Shown: positions 40,756-50,440 of the stretch, in pieces
Layout: the number at the start of each line of letters is the position of its first letter
How positions within the stretch are numbered: the stretch's first letter is position 1
From: Neobacillus ginsengisoli
GTDB taxonomy: Bacteria > Bacillota > Bacilli > Bacillales_B > DSM-18226
DNA length: 64,000 bases
Reading direction: 5' to 3'
Assembly (NCBI RefSeq): GCF_030813055.1
Contig: NZ_JAUSTW010000002.1
Location: 558,001 to 622,000, forward strand
The notes under the pieces: generated by a model
The model's database searches: none
The model's input: only the letters and a program-made list of their open reading frames with translations
What the model was told of the DNA's origin: nothing
Position numbers and translations under genes: made by a program

Positions 40756-41696
40756 CGAAAATTGTTTTTATGGGTACCCCCGATTTTTCGGTCCCTATAT
40801 TGCGGCAAATCATCAGTGATGGTTTTAATGTTATTGGTGTTGTAACCCAACCGGATAGGCCAGTAGGCAGGAAGAGAATTTTAACACCGCCTCCAGTCAA
40901 AATGGAAGCGCTGAAACATGGTATTCCGGTATACCAGCCGGAAAAAATTCGCCAAAAAGAAGATCTTGAAAAAATTCTTTCCTTAAAGCCTGACTTAATT
41001 ATCACCGCTGCCTTTGGCCAAATTTTACCGAATGAGCTGCTTGAAGCACCACCCAATGGTTGTATTAACGTTCATGCATCACTGCTTCCTGAATTGCGCG
41101 GCGGAGCTCCGATTCATTATGCTATTATGCAAGGAAAAAAGAAAACAGGCATAACGATTATGTATATGGTTGAAAAACTTGACGCAGGAGATATTTTGAC
41201 AAGAGTTGAGGTTCCAATCACGGATGCGGACAATGTCGGCACGCTCCATGATAAATTGAGTAAAGCAGGTTCCGACTTATTATCAGAAACCTTGCCAATG
41301 CTGTTAGCAGGAAAACTTAATCCGATCCCGCAAAATAATGAGGATGCCACTTTTGCCAGGAACATTAAACGAGATCAGGAGAAGATTGATTGGACAAAAA
41401 CAGGTGATGATATATATAACCATATTCGCGGCTTAAATCCCTGGCCTGTTGCTTTTACAAGCCTGGACGGCACTGTTCTTAAAATATGGCAGGCTGAGAA
41501 GGTTGCAGGATTGCCTCGGCACGAGCCCGGTACCATTTTAAAATTGGAAACTGATGGGATCATTGTAAGCACCGGCAACGAAATAGCGATTAAAATTAAA
41601 GAGCTTCAGCCTTCGGGTAAAACAAAAATGACCGGCGAAGAATTTTTAAGGGGTGCCGGTACTAAAATTTCAACCGGTAGTAAATTGGGAGATTAA
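40752..41696 (+). CDS. fmt: Methionyl-tRNA formyltransferase
   Basis: Formylates initiator Met-tRNA using 10-formyl-tetrahydrofolate. 314 residues. [13 protein letters not shown] at the start, [21 protein letters not shown] with the catalytic Asn/His, and LDAGDIL are conserved; the C-terminal OB-like domain follows from about residue 205. It overlaps def, and rsmB starts one base after its stop. Confidence 0.97.
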   Translation: MTKIVFMGTPDFSVPILRQIISDGFNVIGVVTQPDRPVGRKRILTPPPVKMEALKHGIPVYQPEKIRQKEDLEKILSLKPDLIITAAFGQILPNELLEAPPNGCINVHASLLPELRGGAPIHYAIMQGKKKTGITIMYMVEKLDAGDILTRVEVPITDADNVGTLHDKLSKAGSDLLSETLPMLLAGKLNPIPQNNEDATFARNIKRDQEKIDWTKTGDDIYNHIRGLNPWPVAFTSLDGTVLKIWQAEKVAGLPRHEPGTILKLETDGIIVSTGNEIAIKIKELQPSGKTKMTGEEFLRGAGTKISTGSKLGD

Positions 41697-41697
41697 C

Positions 41698-43047
41698 ATG
41701 AAATTAATGAAGAAAACTGTGCGTGAATCCGCAATGGACCTCCTGGTAGCCATTGAGAAAAATCAATCCTATAGTAATATACTTCTTAACAACACGATCG
41801 AAAAAAATGAAGTACCCGCTAAAGACGTCGGCTTATTAACAGAATTGACATATGGAACCTTGCAAAGACGTATGGCATTGGACTTCTTTTTAGAGCCTTT
41901 CATTAAAGACCATAAAAAATTGGCCAATTGGATTCTCCATTTACTAAGACTGACGCTCTATCAAATGGTTTATCTTGATAAAATCCCTGATAGAGCAGCT
42001 ATCTATGAAGCAGTAGAGATTGCTAAAAAACGGGGGCATAAAGGGATTGCCAGTTTGGTAAATGGGGTGTTAAGGAGCATTCAGAGAGAAGGACTTCCAT
42101 CTATAAATGAAGTCGCAGATCCAATTGAGAGGCTGTCCTTAGAAACCAGTCATCCAAAATGGCTTGTTACTAGATGGGTTAATCAATTTGGCTATGATAA
42201 AACAAAAGAAATGTGTGAAATTAACTTAACAGCCCCATTGCAAACCGCAAGAGTCAATCTCACAAGAATCTCAAGAGACGAATGTATCGCGTTATTGAAA
42301 GAAGACGGATTTCAAGTCGAGAAAAGTCCGATTATTCCTGAGGCGATAAGGTGTTTAAAGGGGAATTTAGCTTCGTCAATTCCCTTTAAATATGGGATGC
42401 TCACGATTCAAGATGAAAGCTCGATGCTTGCCTCTTATGCCTTAGGTGCTGAGGAAAACGAATCTATCCTCGATGCTTGTGCGGCACCGGGAGGGAAAAG
42501 CACGCATATTGCTGAAAAAATGCACAATACAGGTGAAGTGATTTCCATTGATCTTCATGAACACAAAGTAAAATTAATTAATGATAATGCCCGGCGTTTA
42601 GGCTTAGCAAACATCAATACAATCGCAATGGATTCCAGACTTGCAGGAGACCATTTTAAAGAAGAATCTTTTGACAGAGTGTTACTCGATGCCCCTTGCT
42701 CCGGACTTGGTGTAATGAGAAGAAAGCCTGACATGAAATATACGAAAACAGAACAAGATATAGTGCAATTAAGCAGTATTCAACAAAAATTGCTTAAATC
42801 AGTTTCCGGACTAGTGAAAAAGGGTGGAATTCTAGTCTATAGTACGTGTACAGTAGATAAAGAGGAAAATGAAAAGATGGTAGCCGCATTTTTAACGGAA
42901 AATTCTCAATTTGAGGAGGATTCAATGTTTAGAGATCGGATGCCGGAGGCGATCAGACCACTGATTTCGAGTTATGATCTACAAATTTTCCCACAGGATT
43001 TTGGTTCAGATGGATTTTATATTGCAGTTTTAAGAAAGAAGGTGTAA
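41698..43047 (+). CDS. rsmB: RsmB, 16S rRNA m5C967 methyltransferase
   Basis: SAM-dependent rRNA cytosine methyltransferase, 449 residues. The N-terminal NusB-like RNA-binding domain (RESAMDLLVAIEKNQSYSN) is followed by the Rossmann domain: ILDACAAPGGKSTHIAE for SAM binding, LLDAPCSGLGVMRRKPD with one catalytic Cys, and LVYSTCTVDKEENE with the other. ATG 41698 with GGGAG upstream; ATG 41707 is a possible alternative. It is downstream of fmt in the translation-related run. Confidence 0.96.
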   Translation: MKLMKKTVRESAMDLLVAIEKNQSYSNILLNNTIEKNEVPAKDVGLLTELTYGTLQRRMALDFFLEPFIKDHKKLANWILHLLRLTLYQMVYLDKIPDRAAIYEAVEIAKKRGHKGIASLVNGVLRSIQREGLPSINEVADPIERLSLETSHPKWLVTRWVNQFGYDKTKEMCEINLTAPLQTARVNLTRISRDECIALLKEDGFQVEKSPIIPEAIRCLKGNLASSIPFKYGMLTIQDESSMLASYALGAEENESILDACAAPGGKSTHIAEKMHNTGEVISIDLHEHKVKLINDNARRLGLANINTIAMDSRLAGDHFKEESFDRVLLDAPCSGLGVMRRKPDMKYTKTEQDIVQLSSIQQKLLKSVSGLVKKGGILVYSTCTVDKEENEKMVAAFLTENSQFEEDSMFRDRMPEAIRPLISSYDLQIFPQDFGSDGFYIAVLRKKV

Positions 43048-43050
43048 CAG

Positions 43051-44142
43051 TTGGAACAATTAAATACAACTGAGATGCAAACAGCAGCGGACAAAAAGAA
43101 AAGATCCATCTATTCATTGGAACTTCATGAAATAAAGGACTGGTTATCAAAAAACGGAGAAAAGCCTTTTCGTGCTGAACAAATTTATGATTGGCTTTAT
43201 AAAAAAAGAACTACTGCCTTTGAAGATATGAGCAATTTATCAAAAGGATTAAGAGATAAACTTACCGAACAGTTTCAAATAACCACTTTGAAAACTGTGA
43301 TTCAACAAACATCCAGTGACGGAACCATTAAATTTCTCTTTGAACTCCATGATGGATATTCAATTGAAACGGTTCTTATGCGTCATGATTATGGTAATTC
43401 TGTTTGTGTAACCACTCAAGTCGGCTGTCGTATTGGGTGTACGTTTTGTGCTTCGACGCTTGGAGGATTAAAAAGACACCTCGAAGCAGGTGAAATTGTT
43501 GCTCAGGTTGTTACGGTACAACAGGCTCTTGATCAAACAGATGAGCGTGTAAGCTCCGTTGTAATCATGGGGATAGGTGAACCGTTTGATAATTACGACA
43601 ATATGCTTTCCTTTTTAAAAATTATTAATCATGATAAAGGCCTAATGATTGGTGCCCGCCATATCACAGTTTCGACAAGTGGAATTATTCCAAAAATATA
43701 TCAATTTGCTGATGAAAATATGCAAATAAATTTTGCCATATCACTGCATGCATCAAACACTGAATTACGCTCAAGATTAATGCCGATTAATAAAGCCTAT
43801 AAACTTGATGACTTAATGAAAGCTGTAAAGTATTATATCGATAAGACAGGACGTCGCATTAGTTTTGAATATGGTCTTTTTGGCGGTGTAAACGATACAG
43901 TCCCGCATGCTGAAGAATTAGCCACCCTTTTAAAAGGGATAAAATGCCATGTTAATCTAATTCCTGTTAACTATGTCCCTGAAAGAGACTATGTCCGCAC
44001 ACCAAGAGACAAAATTTTTGCCTTTGAAAAAACGTTAAAAAATCATGGAATTAATGTTACTATTCGCCGGGAGCACGGTCATGATATTGATGCAGCATGT
44101 GGACAGCTTCGTGCAAAGGAGCGGAAAGAGGAGACGAGGTGA
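43051..44142 (+). CDS. rlmN: RlmN, 23S rRNA/tRNA adenine-C2 methyltransferase (radical SAM)
   Basis: Methylates A2503 of 23S rRNA and A37 of some tRNAs. 363 residues, the B. subtilis length. The radical-SAM cluster motif is [10 protein letters not shown]; the second catalytic Cys is near the C-terminus in [22 protein letters not shown] and [15 protein letters not shown] are typical. Start is TTG 43051, seven or so bases from GAAGGTG and consistent with homologues. Confidence 0.97.
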   Translation: MEQLNTTEMQTAADKKKRSIYSLELHEIKDWLSKNGEKPFRAEQIYDWLYKKRTTAFEDMSNLSKGLRDKLTEQFQITTLKTVIQQTSSDGTIKFLFELHDGYSIETVLMRHDYGNSVCVTTQVGCRIGCTFCASTLGGLKRHLEAGEIVAQVVTVQQALDQTDERVSSVVIMGIGEPFDNYDNMLSFLKIINHDKGLMIGARHITVSTSGIIPKIYQFADENMQINFAISLHASNTELRSRLMPINKAYKLDDLMKAVKYYIDKTGRRISFEYGLFGGVNDTVPHAEELATLLKGIKCHVNLIPVNYVPERDYVRTPRDKIFAFEKTLKNHGINVTIRREHGHDIDAACGQLRAKERKEETR

Positions 44143-44148
44143 CAAAAA

Positions 44149-44898
44149 GTGAAGGCTGTGTTTAGAACGGACCAGGGTAGAATTCGCTCAAATAACGAGG
44201 ATAATGGCGGAACTTTTATAAATCAAGACGGTCACCGCTTAGCCATTGTAGCAGATGGAATGGGCGGTCACCTTGCAGGTGATGTTGCCAGTGAAATGAC
44301 GATAAGGCTTTTACAAGAGAGATGGGAACAATCTGAAAGGATTGAGACTGCTGATCAAGCGGAAGCTTGGTTAAAAAAACATATTCTCGAAGTAAATAAA
44401 TTGTTATATATACATTCGATGAGCAACACTGAATGTGAAGGAATGGGAACAACAATTGAAGCAGTCATTGCTACAAATCTTTTTACAACCATTGCACATG
44501 TAGGGGATAGTCGTTGTTACATATTAAATGATTCCGGATTTAAGCAATTGACAGAGGATCATACGCTCGTAAATGAGTTAGTCCGTACAGGCCAAATAAC
44601 AAAAGAGGATGCCGAGCATCACCCTCGGAAAAACGTAATACTGCGAGCTTTAGGAACAGAAGAGGATGTAAAAATCGATATAAAAACGATTATGTTTGAA
44701 GAAGGCGATTTTCTTCTTCTATGCTCTGATGGACTTTCAAATAAAGTACAAGAAAAAGAAATGGTTCAAATTCTTCAGTATGAAGATTCGCTTGAACAAA
44801 AAGCTTCAGCCCTCATTGATATGGCAAATGAAAATGGCGGCGAAGATAACATCACCCTAATCATATTAGAGTTTAACGACGAAATTGAAAGAAGGTGA
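44149..44898 (+). CDS. prpC: PrpC, PP2C-type protein phosphatase
   Basis: Ser/Thr phosphatase that reverses PrkC phosphorylation. 249 residues. Metal-binding motifs are RSNNEDNGG, VADGMGGHLAGDVAS, HVGDSRCY, CSDGLSN and GGEDNIT, the complete PP2C set. GTG 44149 is eight bases from GAGGTG. The gene is six bases upstream of prkC, the usual phosphatase-kinase pair. Confidence 0.97.
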   Translation: MKAVFRTDQGRIRSNNEDNGGTFINQDGHRLAIVADGMGGHLAGDVASEMTIRLLQERWEQSERIETADQAEAWLKKHILEVNKLLYIHSMSNTECEGMGTTIEAVIATNLFTTIAHVGDSRCYILNDSGFKQLTEDHTLVNELVRTGQITKEDAEHHPRKNVILRALGTEEDVKIDIKTIMFEEGDFLLLCSDGLSNKVQEKEMVQILQYEDSLEQKASALIDMANENGGEDNITLIILEFNDEIERR

Positions 44899-44904
44899 TG
44901 ATCA

Positions 44905-46872
44905 ATGATAATTGGGAAAAGAATAAGCGGCCGCTATAAAGTCCTTGAAATGATTGGCGGAGGCGGCATGGCAAATGTCTATTTAGCACATGATATGATA
45001 TTGGACAGAGATGTTGCCGTGAAAATGCTCCGCCTTGATTTTGTTAATGATGAGGAATTTATTCGCAGGTTTCACAGGGAAGCTCAATCGGCAACGAGCC
45101 TTGTTCACCCGAATATCGTTAATATTTATGATGTTGGCGAAGAAAATGATTTATACTACATTGTTATGGAATATGTGGAAGGACAAACTTTAAAACAGTA
45201 CATACAACAAAATTCACCATTAAGGGTTGAAACCGCCATAAAGATTATGAGACAGCTGACATCAGCGATTTCTCACGCTCATCAAAACCATATTATTCAT
45301 CGTGATATTAAGCCGCATAATATTTTGGTTGATCTGGATGGTAACGTTAAAATAACTGATTTTGGAATAGCAATGGCGCTAAGTGCAACAAGTATTACTC
45401 AAACTAATTCTGTGCTTGGTTCCGTCCATTATCTATCTCCCGAACAAGCACGGGGCGGGATGGCAAATCGAAAGTCGGACATCTATTCATTAGGAATTGT
45501 GATGTTCGAGTTGTTAACAGGAAGGCTTCCTTTTTCAGGGGAATCTGCTGTTTCCATCGCATTGAAGCATCTTCAATCTGAAACACCGTCGGTAAGAAGA
45601 TGGAATCAAACGATTCCTCAAAGTGTAGAAAATATTGTCCTTAAGGCAACGGCGAAGGACCCGTTTCATCGCTACAATAGTGTGGATGAAATGGAGGAGG
45701 ATTTACGTACCGCTCTTGATTCCGAAAGAATACATGAGCCAAAATTTATTATTCCAATAGATGAGGAAGTAACAAAGGCGATACCGGTAATTACGGACGA
45801 ACGACCGTTGCAAAATCTTGATGAAACATTAGTACATAGCAGTGATAAAAATACACCTAGTGGCAAAGATGTTTCCAAGCAGAGCAAAGATAAGAAAAAA
45901 CGGAAAAAATGGCCACTTTTCTTAATTTCTACTTTTATCTTTCTGGCAATTTTGGGAATTTTATCTTTTACTATTTTACCTGGATTATTAGCTGCTAAAG
46001 ATGTAAAGATCCCGGATGTTAGCGGGAAGGATTTAAATGATGCCATTGTCAAGCTTCATTCAAAGGGCCTGCAGGTTGGAAAAAAAATTGAGATGACCAA
46101 TGAAGAAATTGCAACAGGAAATGTGATAAAAACAGATCCCAATGCAGGCAGCACTGTAAAAGAAAACTCGAAAATAACGATTTATATAAGCTCCGGCAAA
46201 GAAAAATATGATTTATCCGATTTTGTCGGACGCCAATATGATGATGTTGTTCTTATATTAGCAAAAAATAATTTTAAGGATATAAAGAAAACGGAAGTTT
46301 ATAATGACAGTGATCCCGGAACCATTATTAGTCAAAATCCTTCGGGAGGTCAAAAAGTCGTACCGGAGGATACTGTTTTGGAATTTGAGGTCAGTAAGGG
46401 TCCGGAAAAAATTCTTTTGAAAGACTTATCACAATACAATTTAAAAGCTGCACAGGATTATGCCGCCTCCGTCGGGCTTACTCTTGATGCCTCCCAGGAA
46501 CAATATAATGATACGATCCCAGTGGGAAATGTAATTTCCCAATCACCTTCAGCTGGAACGGAAATGAAAAAAGGTGATAAGGTTTCTGTTGTGATTTCAA
46601 AAGGGAAAGAAGAAAAACCGCCCAAAACAGTTATAAAGGATATCACAATTCCTTATGATCCAACAACAGTGGGTCAGCAGCAAACAGTTCAAATCTTTAT
46701 TGATGATATGAATCATAGTATGACCGAACCTGCCGAAACGTTTACAATATCAGACACGAAAAAAATACAGATTGAACTAATAATTCCATTCGGACAGACT
46801 GCCGGATACAAAGTAGTCCGAGATAACAAAGTCATTGATGATGAAAATATCAATTATGCGGATACGCCATAA
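44905..46872 (+). CDS. prkC: PrkC, membrane PASTA Ser/Thr protein kinase
   Basis: Senses muropeptides and lipid II and phosphorylates translation and cell-wall proteins; needed for germination in response to muropeptides. 655 residues. The kinase domain spans about 1-270 with Lys40 (VAVKML), HRDIKPHN and DFGIAMAL. A basic linker leads to one membrane segment (about 335-360), three PASTA repeats (from about 365) and a C-terminal Ig-like domain after residue 570. It lies just after prpC. rsgA, whose product is a known PrkC-type substrate in B. subtilis, follows. Confidence 0.97.
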   Translation: MIIGKRISGRYKVLEMIGGGGMANVYLAHDMILDRDVAVKMLRLDFVNDEEFIRRFHREAQSATSLVHPNIVNIYDVGEENDLYYIVMEYVEGQTLKQYIQQNSPLRVETAIKIMRQLTSAISHAHQNHIIHRDIKPHNILVDLDGNVKITDFGIAMALSATSITQTNSVLGSVHYLSPEQARGGMANRKSDIYSLGIVMFELLTGRLPFSGESAVSIALKHLQSETPSVRRWNQTIPQSVENIVLKATAKDPFHRYNSVDEMEEDLRTALDSERIHEPKFIIPIDEEVTKAIPVITDERPLQNLDETLVHSSDKNTPSGKDVSKQSKDKKKRKKWPLFLISTFIFLAILGILSFTILPGLLAAKDVKIPDVSGKDLNDAIVKLHSKGLQVGKKIEMTNEEIATGNVIKTDPNAGSTVKENSKITIYISSGKEKYDLSDFVGRQYDDVVLILAKNNFKDIKKTEVYNDSDPGTIISQNPSGGQKVVPEDTVLEFEVSKGPEKILLKDLSQYNLKAAQDYAASVGLTLDASQEQYNDTIPVGNVISQSPSAGTEMKKGDKVSVVISKGKEEKPPKTVIKDITIPYDPTTVGQQQTVQIFIDDMNHSMTEPAETFTISDTKKIQIELIIPFGQTAGYKVVRDNKVIDDENINYADTP

Positions 46873-46951
46873 ATAAAATAGCCCATTTTCATTTGTTTCT
46901 TCAAGCTCTTAAATACGTCAAACCGGAAGTAAATGGGCGAGGAGTGTAGCT

Positions 46952-47833
46952 ATGCCTGAAGGGAAAATTGTAAAAGCATTAAGCGGTTTTTATTATGTAC
47001 TGCACAATGGAGCATTAATCCAATGTCGAGGTAGAGGAGTTTTCAGGAAAAACAAGATAACACCCCTTGTTGGAGATGAAGTTGTTTTTCAGGCTGAAAA
47101 TGATCTGGAAGGGTATATTCTGGAAGTGAAAAAAAGAAAAAATGAATTGGTACGTCCGCCTATTTCCAATGTGGATCAGGCTATCCTTGTTTTTTCAGCA
47201 GTAGAACCTGATTTTAGTACTGTACTATTGGATCGTTTTCTTGTGTTGGTCGAATTTAATCATATTAAGCCACTTATTTGTATTACAAAGATGGACCTTA
47301 CAAACGAGTTACAAAAGCAAACCATCTCGGAATATGCAAAACAATACCGTGATGCAGGCTATGAAGTGCTTTTAACTTCTTCAGAAACTGAAGTTGGAAT
47401 TGAACGGTTAAGCCCGCATGTGGAGAATAAAATCTCTGTCTTTGCAGGGCAATCAGGTGTTGGGAAGTCGTCATTACTCAATGTTTTACGGCCTGGCCTT
47501 GAGCTGAAAACGAATGATATTTCTTCACATTTAGGCAGAGGGAAGCATACGACACGTCACGTTGAACTTATCGAAATAGGAAATGGTCTTGTAGCTGATA
47601 CACCCGGCTTTAGCTCACTTGAATTCACCGATATCGAAACAGAAGACCTAACCTTTTGTTTTCCGGAATTAGCGAGGATGAGTGAGAATTGTAAATTTCG
47701 CGGATGCCTGCATGTTAGTGAGCCAAAATGTGGTGTGAAGGCAGCTGTTGAAGCAGGGGAAATTCCTAACTATCGATATGAACATTATCTGGATTTCCTA
47801 CAGGAAATAAAAGATAGAAAGCCGAGGTATTAA
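46952..47833 (+). CDS. rsgA: RsgA, 30S ribosome-assembly GTPase
   Basis: Circularly permuted GTPase that checks late 30S subunit assembly. 293 residues. An N-terminal OB domain ([21 protein letters not shown]) precedes the permuted G domain, with ITKMDL before the P-loop GQSGVGKS (166-173) and DTPGFSSLE. The C-terminal zinc site has Cys-x5-Cys-x-His and a final Cys ([18 protein letters not shown]). GCGAGGAG serves the ATG. Directly upstream, GCCCATTT (46881-46888) and AAATGGGC (46931-46938) could pair in the leader. Confidence 0.97.
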   Translation: MPEGKIVKALSGFYYVLHNGALIQCRGRGVFRKNKITPLVGDEVVFQAENDLEGYILEVKKRKNELVRPPISNVDQAILVFSAVEPDFSTVLLDRFLVLVEFNHIKPLICITKMDLTNELQKQTISEYAKQYRDAGYEVLLTSSETEVGIERLSPHVENKISVFAGQSGVGKSSLLNVLRPGLELKTNDISSHLGRGKHTTRHVELIEIGNGLVADTPGFSSLEFTDIETEDLTFCFPELARMSENCKFRGCLHVSEPKCGVKAAVEAGEIPNYRYEHYLDFLQEIKDRKPRY

Positions 47834-47835
47834 AT

Positions 47836-48480
47836 ATGGTAAAAATAGCACCCTCAATCCTTTCAGCTGATTTTGCAAAATTGGGTAACGAGATTTTAGA
47901 TGTTGAAAAAGGGGGGGCAGACTATATTCATGTCGATGTAATGGATGGTCATTTTGTTCCAAACATTACAATTGGACCATTAATAGTCGAAGCGATTCGT
48001 CCGATAACAAAGCTTCCCTTAGATGTACATCTTATGATTGAAAACCCTGACCAATATATTGAGACATTTGCCAAAGCAGGTGCTGATTACATTACAGTCC
48101 ATGTTGAAGCATGCAGACACCTGCACCGTACCATCCAACATATTAAATCATTTGGAGTAAAAGCAGGGGTGGTTTTAAATCCGGCAACACCTGTTGATTC
48201 GATTCAACATATTATTGGTGACATTGATATGGTCCTGCTAATGTCGGTAAATCCCGGATTTGGTGGTCAAAAGTTTATTCCTGAGGTCCTTCCAAAAATA
48301 AGAAAAGTAAAAGAAATGGCTGAGCAAAAAGGGGTAGACCTTGAAATAGAAATTGACGGCGGTGTAAATCCTGAAACAGCAAAACAGTGTATTGAAGCCG
48401 GCGCAAATGTTCTCGTTGCCGGATCGGCTATTTATAATGAAAAGGACAGAGCAAAGGCTATATCATTAATAAGAGGATAA
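47836..48480 (+). CDS. rpe: Ribulose-phosphate 3-epimerase
   Basis: Interconverts ribulose 5-phosphate and xylulose 5-phosphate in the pentose phosphate pathway. 214 residues, TIM barrel. [42 protein letters not shown] and EIDGGVN provide the metal and phosphate ligands. The start lies two bases after the rsgA stop. A strong terminator follows. Confidence 0.97.
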   Translation: MVKIAPSILSADFAKLGNEILDVEKGGADYIHVDVMDGHFVPNITIGPLIVEAIRPITKLPLDVHLMIENPDQYIETFAKAGADYITVHVEACRHLHRTIQHIKSFGVKAGVVLNPATPVDSIQHIIGDIDMVLLMSVNPGFGGQKFIPEVLPKIRKVKEMAEQKGVDLEIEIDGGVNPETAKQCIEAGANVLVAGSAIYNEKDRAKAISLIRG

Positions 48481-48486
48481 ACGTGG

Positions 48487-48513
48487 AAAAAGCCGGCTGC
48501 TTGCCGGCTTTTT
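48487..48513 (+). terminator. Terminator after rpe
   Basis: AAAAAGCCGGC and GCCGGCTTTTT form an 11-base perfect inverted repeat with a five-base loop, including its own T-run. Confidence 0.9.
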
Positions 48514-48537
48514 GCTTACGATGAGAGGAGATGTCCG

Positions 48538-49185
48538 ATGATTATCAATATTGTCGCAGGAGGCCCTGAAAACCTTCTTCCAGATTTGAATAAATTTACC
48601 GGTGAAAATGTTATTTGGGTAGGAGTGGACCGAGGAGTTTTTCATTTAATACAAAGGAATATAAAACCAATGATTGCTTTCGGAGACTTTGATTCTGTAA
48701 CTACAGAAGAATTAACGGCTATCGAAAGCCAAGTAAACGAAATGAAGAAATTTAAACCGGAAAAGGATGAAACAGATACAGAGCTTGCCCTGGAATGGGC
48801 GTTGGAGCAAAATCCTGAAAGAATTCAACTGTTTGGGGGAACCGGTGGAAGACTGGATCATCTATTTGCAAATGTTCAATTATTGGTTAACCCGCTTATC
48901 AAAGGATATCCGACAAGCATCTATCTTATTGACCGGCAAAATGTATTGACAGTCAAAGGTCCGGGGCATTATACAATTGAAAAAAAGAGTTCAGAAAAAT
49001 ACATTTCATTTGTTCCTGTAACGATTAATGTTACAAACCTCACCCTCGAAGGTTTTAAATTTCCGTTAAAAGATCGTCATATTTTCCTCGGTTCCACATT
49101 ATGTATTAGTAATGAACTTATTGATGATCATGGTACTTTTTCATTTTCCGAAGGCATATTAATAGTGATAAGAAGTCATGATTAA
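48538..49185 (+). CDS. thiN: Thiamine pyrophosphokinase
   Basis: Converts thiamine to thiamine diphosphate. 215 residues. The catalytic features are VGVDRGVFHLI, AFGDFDSVT, DETDTELALEWAL and FGGTGGRLDHLFANVQLL. GAGAGGAG precedes the ATG. It has its own transcription start after the rpe terminator, although no clear promoter is seen in the short gap. Confidence 0.95.
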   Translation: MIINIVAGGPENLLPDLNKFTGENVIWVGVDRGVFHLIQRNIKPMIAFGDFDSVTTEELTAIESQVNEMKKFKPEKDETDTELALEWALEQNPERIQLFGGTGGRLDHLFANVQLLVNPLIKGYPTSIYLIDRQNVLTVKGPGHYTIEKKSSEKYISFVPVTINVTNLTLEGFKFPLKDRHIFLGSTLCISNELIDDHGTFSFSEGILIVIRSHD

Positions 49186-49281
49186 TATGGTAAATTAGCA
49201 GGTACTGATTTCGTTCGTTTGAATAATATGTAAGGGCGCACGAAAAAAGTGGATATGTGTGAGATGCTGAGGAGGGACAGT

Positions 49282-49365
49282 ATGAAATTTTATACGATTA
49301 AACTGCCGAAATTTCTAGGCGGACTTGTCCGGGCGATGATTGGAGCGTTTAAGAAAAACGAATAG
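49282..49365 (+). CDS. spoVM: SpoVM, spore-coat assembly peptide
   Basis: A 27-residue amphipathic peptide that binds the convex forespore membrane and anchors SpoIVA at the start of coat assembly. It begins MKFYTIKLPKFLGGLVRAM and differs from the 26-residue B. subtilis peptide at only a few positions; the essential Pro9 is kept. TGAGGAGGG provides a strong ribosome binding site. A sigmaE promoter is expected. GCATATT at 49154-49160 could be a -35, but I find no matching -10. A terminator follows 50 bases after the stop. Confidence 0.96.
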   Translation: MKFYTIKLPKFLGGLVRAMIGAFKKNE

Positions 49366-49415
49366 ATAAATGAGTTTATAAATTCGTTATATGGTATACA
49401 ACCATCAAAACCATT

Positions 49416-49449
49416 AAGGCACCCATATGATTTGGGTGCCTTTTATTTT
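49416..49449 (+). terminator. Terminator after spoVM
   Basis: AAGGCACCCA (49416-49425) pairs with TGGGTGCCTT (49433-49442), followed by a T-rich tract. Confidence 0.9.
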
Positions 49450-49516
49450 GAGTATGAATGGATATTCTAAAAACATGGGAATTTAGGATAAGGGGTTAAT
49501 TGTTCTATTTTGTTCA

Positions 49517-49551
49517 AAAAATAAGAAAGGGCATCCTTTCGGATACCCTAT
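49517..49551 (-). terminator. Terminator of rpmB (minus strand)
   Basis: Read on the minus strand, GGGTATCC and GGATGCCC form a stem with a four-base loop, followed by TTTCTTATTTTTT. It starts a few bases after the rpmB stop. Confidence 0.85.
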
Positions 49552-49556
49552 CATTA

Positions 49557-49745
49557 TTATACGCGTTCTACTTTACCGGCTCTTAACGCTCTTGCAGAAA
49601 CCCAAACACGCTTAGGCTTTCCATCAACAAGAATACGTACTTTTTGTAGGTTAGCACCCCATGTACGCTTGTTAGCGTTCATAGCGTGAGAACGTGTGTT
49701 ACCAGTTGTGGTTTTCTTTCCTGTTACAACACATTTACGTGGCAT
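49557..49745 (-). CDS. rpmB: Ribosomal protein L28
   Basis: Small basic 50S protein, 62 residues, beginning [15 protein letters not shown] and containing SHAMNANKR and [10 protein letters not shown]. Of the Cys residues used for zinc in some L28 proteins only one is present, so this is the zinc-free form. The minus-strand ribosome binding site is AAGGAGGG. It is transcribed alone, against the surrounding genes, between its own promoter and terminator. Confidence 0.98.
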   Translation of the reverse strand: MPRKCVVTGKKTTTGNTRSHAMNANKRTWGANLQKVRILVDGKPKRVWVSARALRAGKVERV

Positions 49746-49862
49746 AATGATTTCCCTCCTTAACTACCAAAAGCTTATGCAGCATTTACATGATTTCAGA
49801 TGCTTCCATCTGGATATAGAAAAATGGTCTTGCCATATTTTCTAGTCTAAAGATACCTTAAT

Positions 49863-49891
49863 AATTTATCATACAACTTATCTGATTGCAA
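49863..49891 (-). promoter_or_regulatory. Putative sigmaA promoter of rpmB
   Basis: On the minus strand TTGCAA (49886-49891) and TAAATT (49863-49868) are 17 bases apart. The leader before rpmB would be a little over 100 bases. Confidence 0.6.
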
Positions 49892-50042
49892 TAGTTGTGA
49901 AAAAACCTTTCAAGAAAAATACCTTGACATCATATATTAGAGGATGCACTTATTAGAGACCCGTAAGTATGTCTTTTAATATTCCATTGAGTATAGTAAA
50001 ATGACCTTAGTCAAGGAGCAATTTCCAAAGGGGGAACGATTC

Positions 50043-50405
50043 ATGTCCATTGAATTAAAAACTAAGTTCGGACAGATTGATATTTCAAACGAAGTAATCG
50101 CTACCATTGCTGGAGGCGCAGCAATCGATTGTTATGGAATCGTCGGTATGGCTTCTAAAAATCAAATTAAAGACGGTTTTACAGAAATATTAAGAAGAGA
50201 GAATTTTACCCGCGGTGTTATTGTCCGCCAAGAGAATGAGGAAGTACATATTGATATGTATATAATTGTTAGCTATGGAACGAAGGTATCCGAGGTTGCC
50301 CACAACGTGCAATCAAAGGTTAAATACACGCTAGATAAGACTGTTGGACTTGCCGTTGACTCGGTAAATATTTACGTTCAGGGGGTACGTGTGACGAACC
50401 TTTAA
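50043..50405 (+). CDS. yloU: YloU, Asp23/Gls24-family protein
   Basis: A 120-residue Asp23/Gls24-family (DUF322) protein, a membrane-associated stress or envelope-related group with no defined biochemical function. It begins SIELKTKFGQIDISNEVIATIAG; GCYGIVGM-like DCYGIVGMASK and VDSVNIYVQGV are typical. ATG 50043, seven bases from AAAGGGGG, is the B. subtilis start. It is followed by fakA, the conserved neighbour. A TTGACA at 49924-49929 may belong to its promoter, but the -10 is weak. Confidence 0.93.
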   Translation: MSIELKTKFGQIDISNEVIATIAGGAAIDCYGIVGMASKNQIKDGFTEILRRENFTRGVIVRQENEEVHIDMYIIVSYGTKVSEVAHNVQSKVKYTLDKTVGLAVDSVNIYVQGVRVTNL

Positions 50406-50440
50406 GTTCGTGTAACAACCCCAGTGAGGAGGAAAGTTTT

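Noticed and set aside
49924..49956. SigmaA promoter for yloU starting with TTGACA
   Set aside because: The -35 is perfect but no -10 lies at 16-18 bases; the nearest candidates are weak. Mentioned under yloU only.
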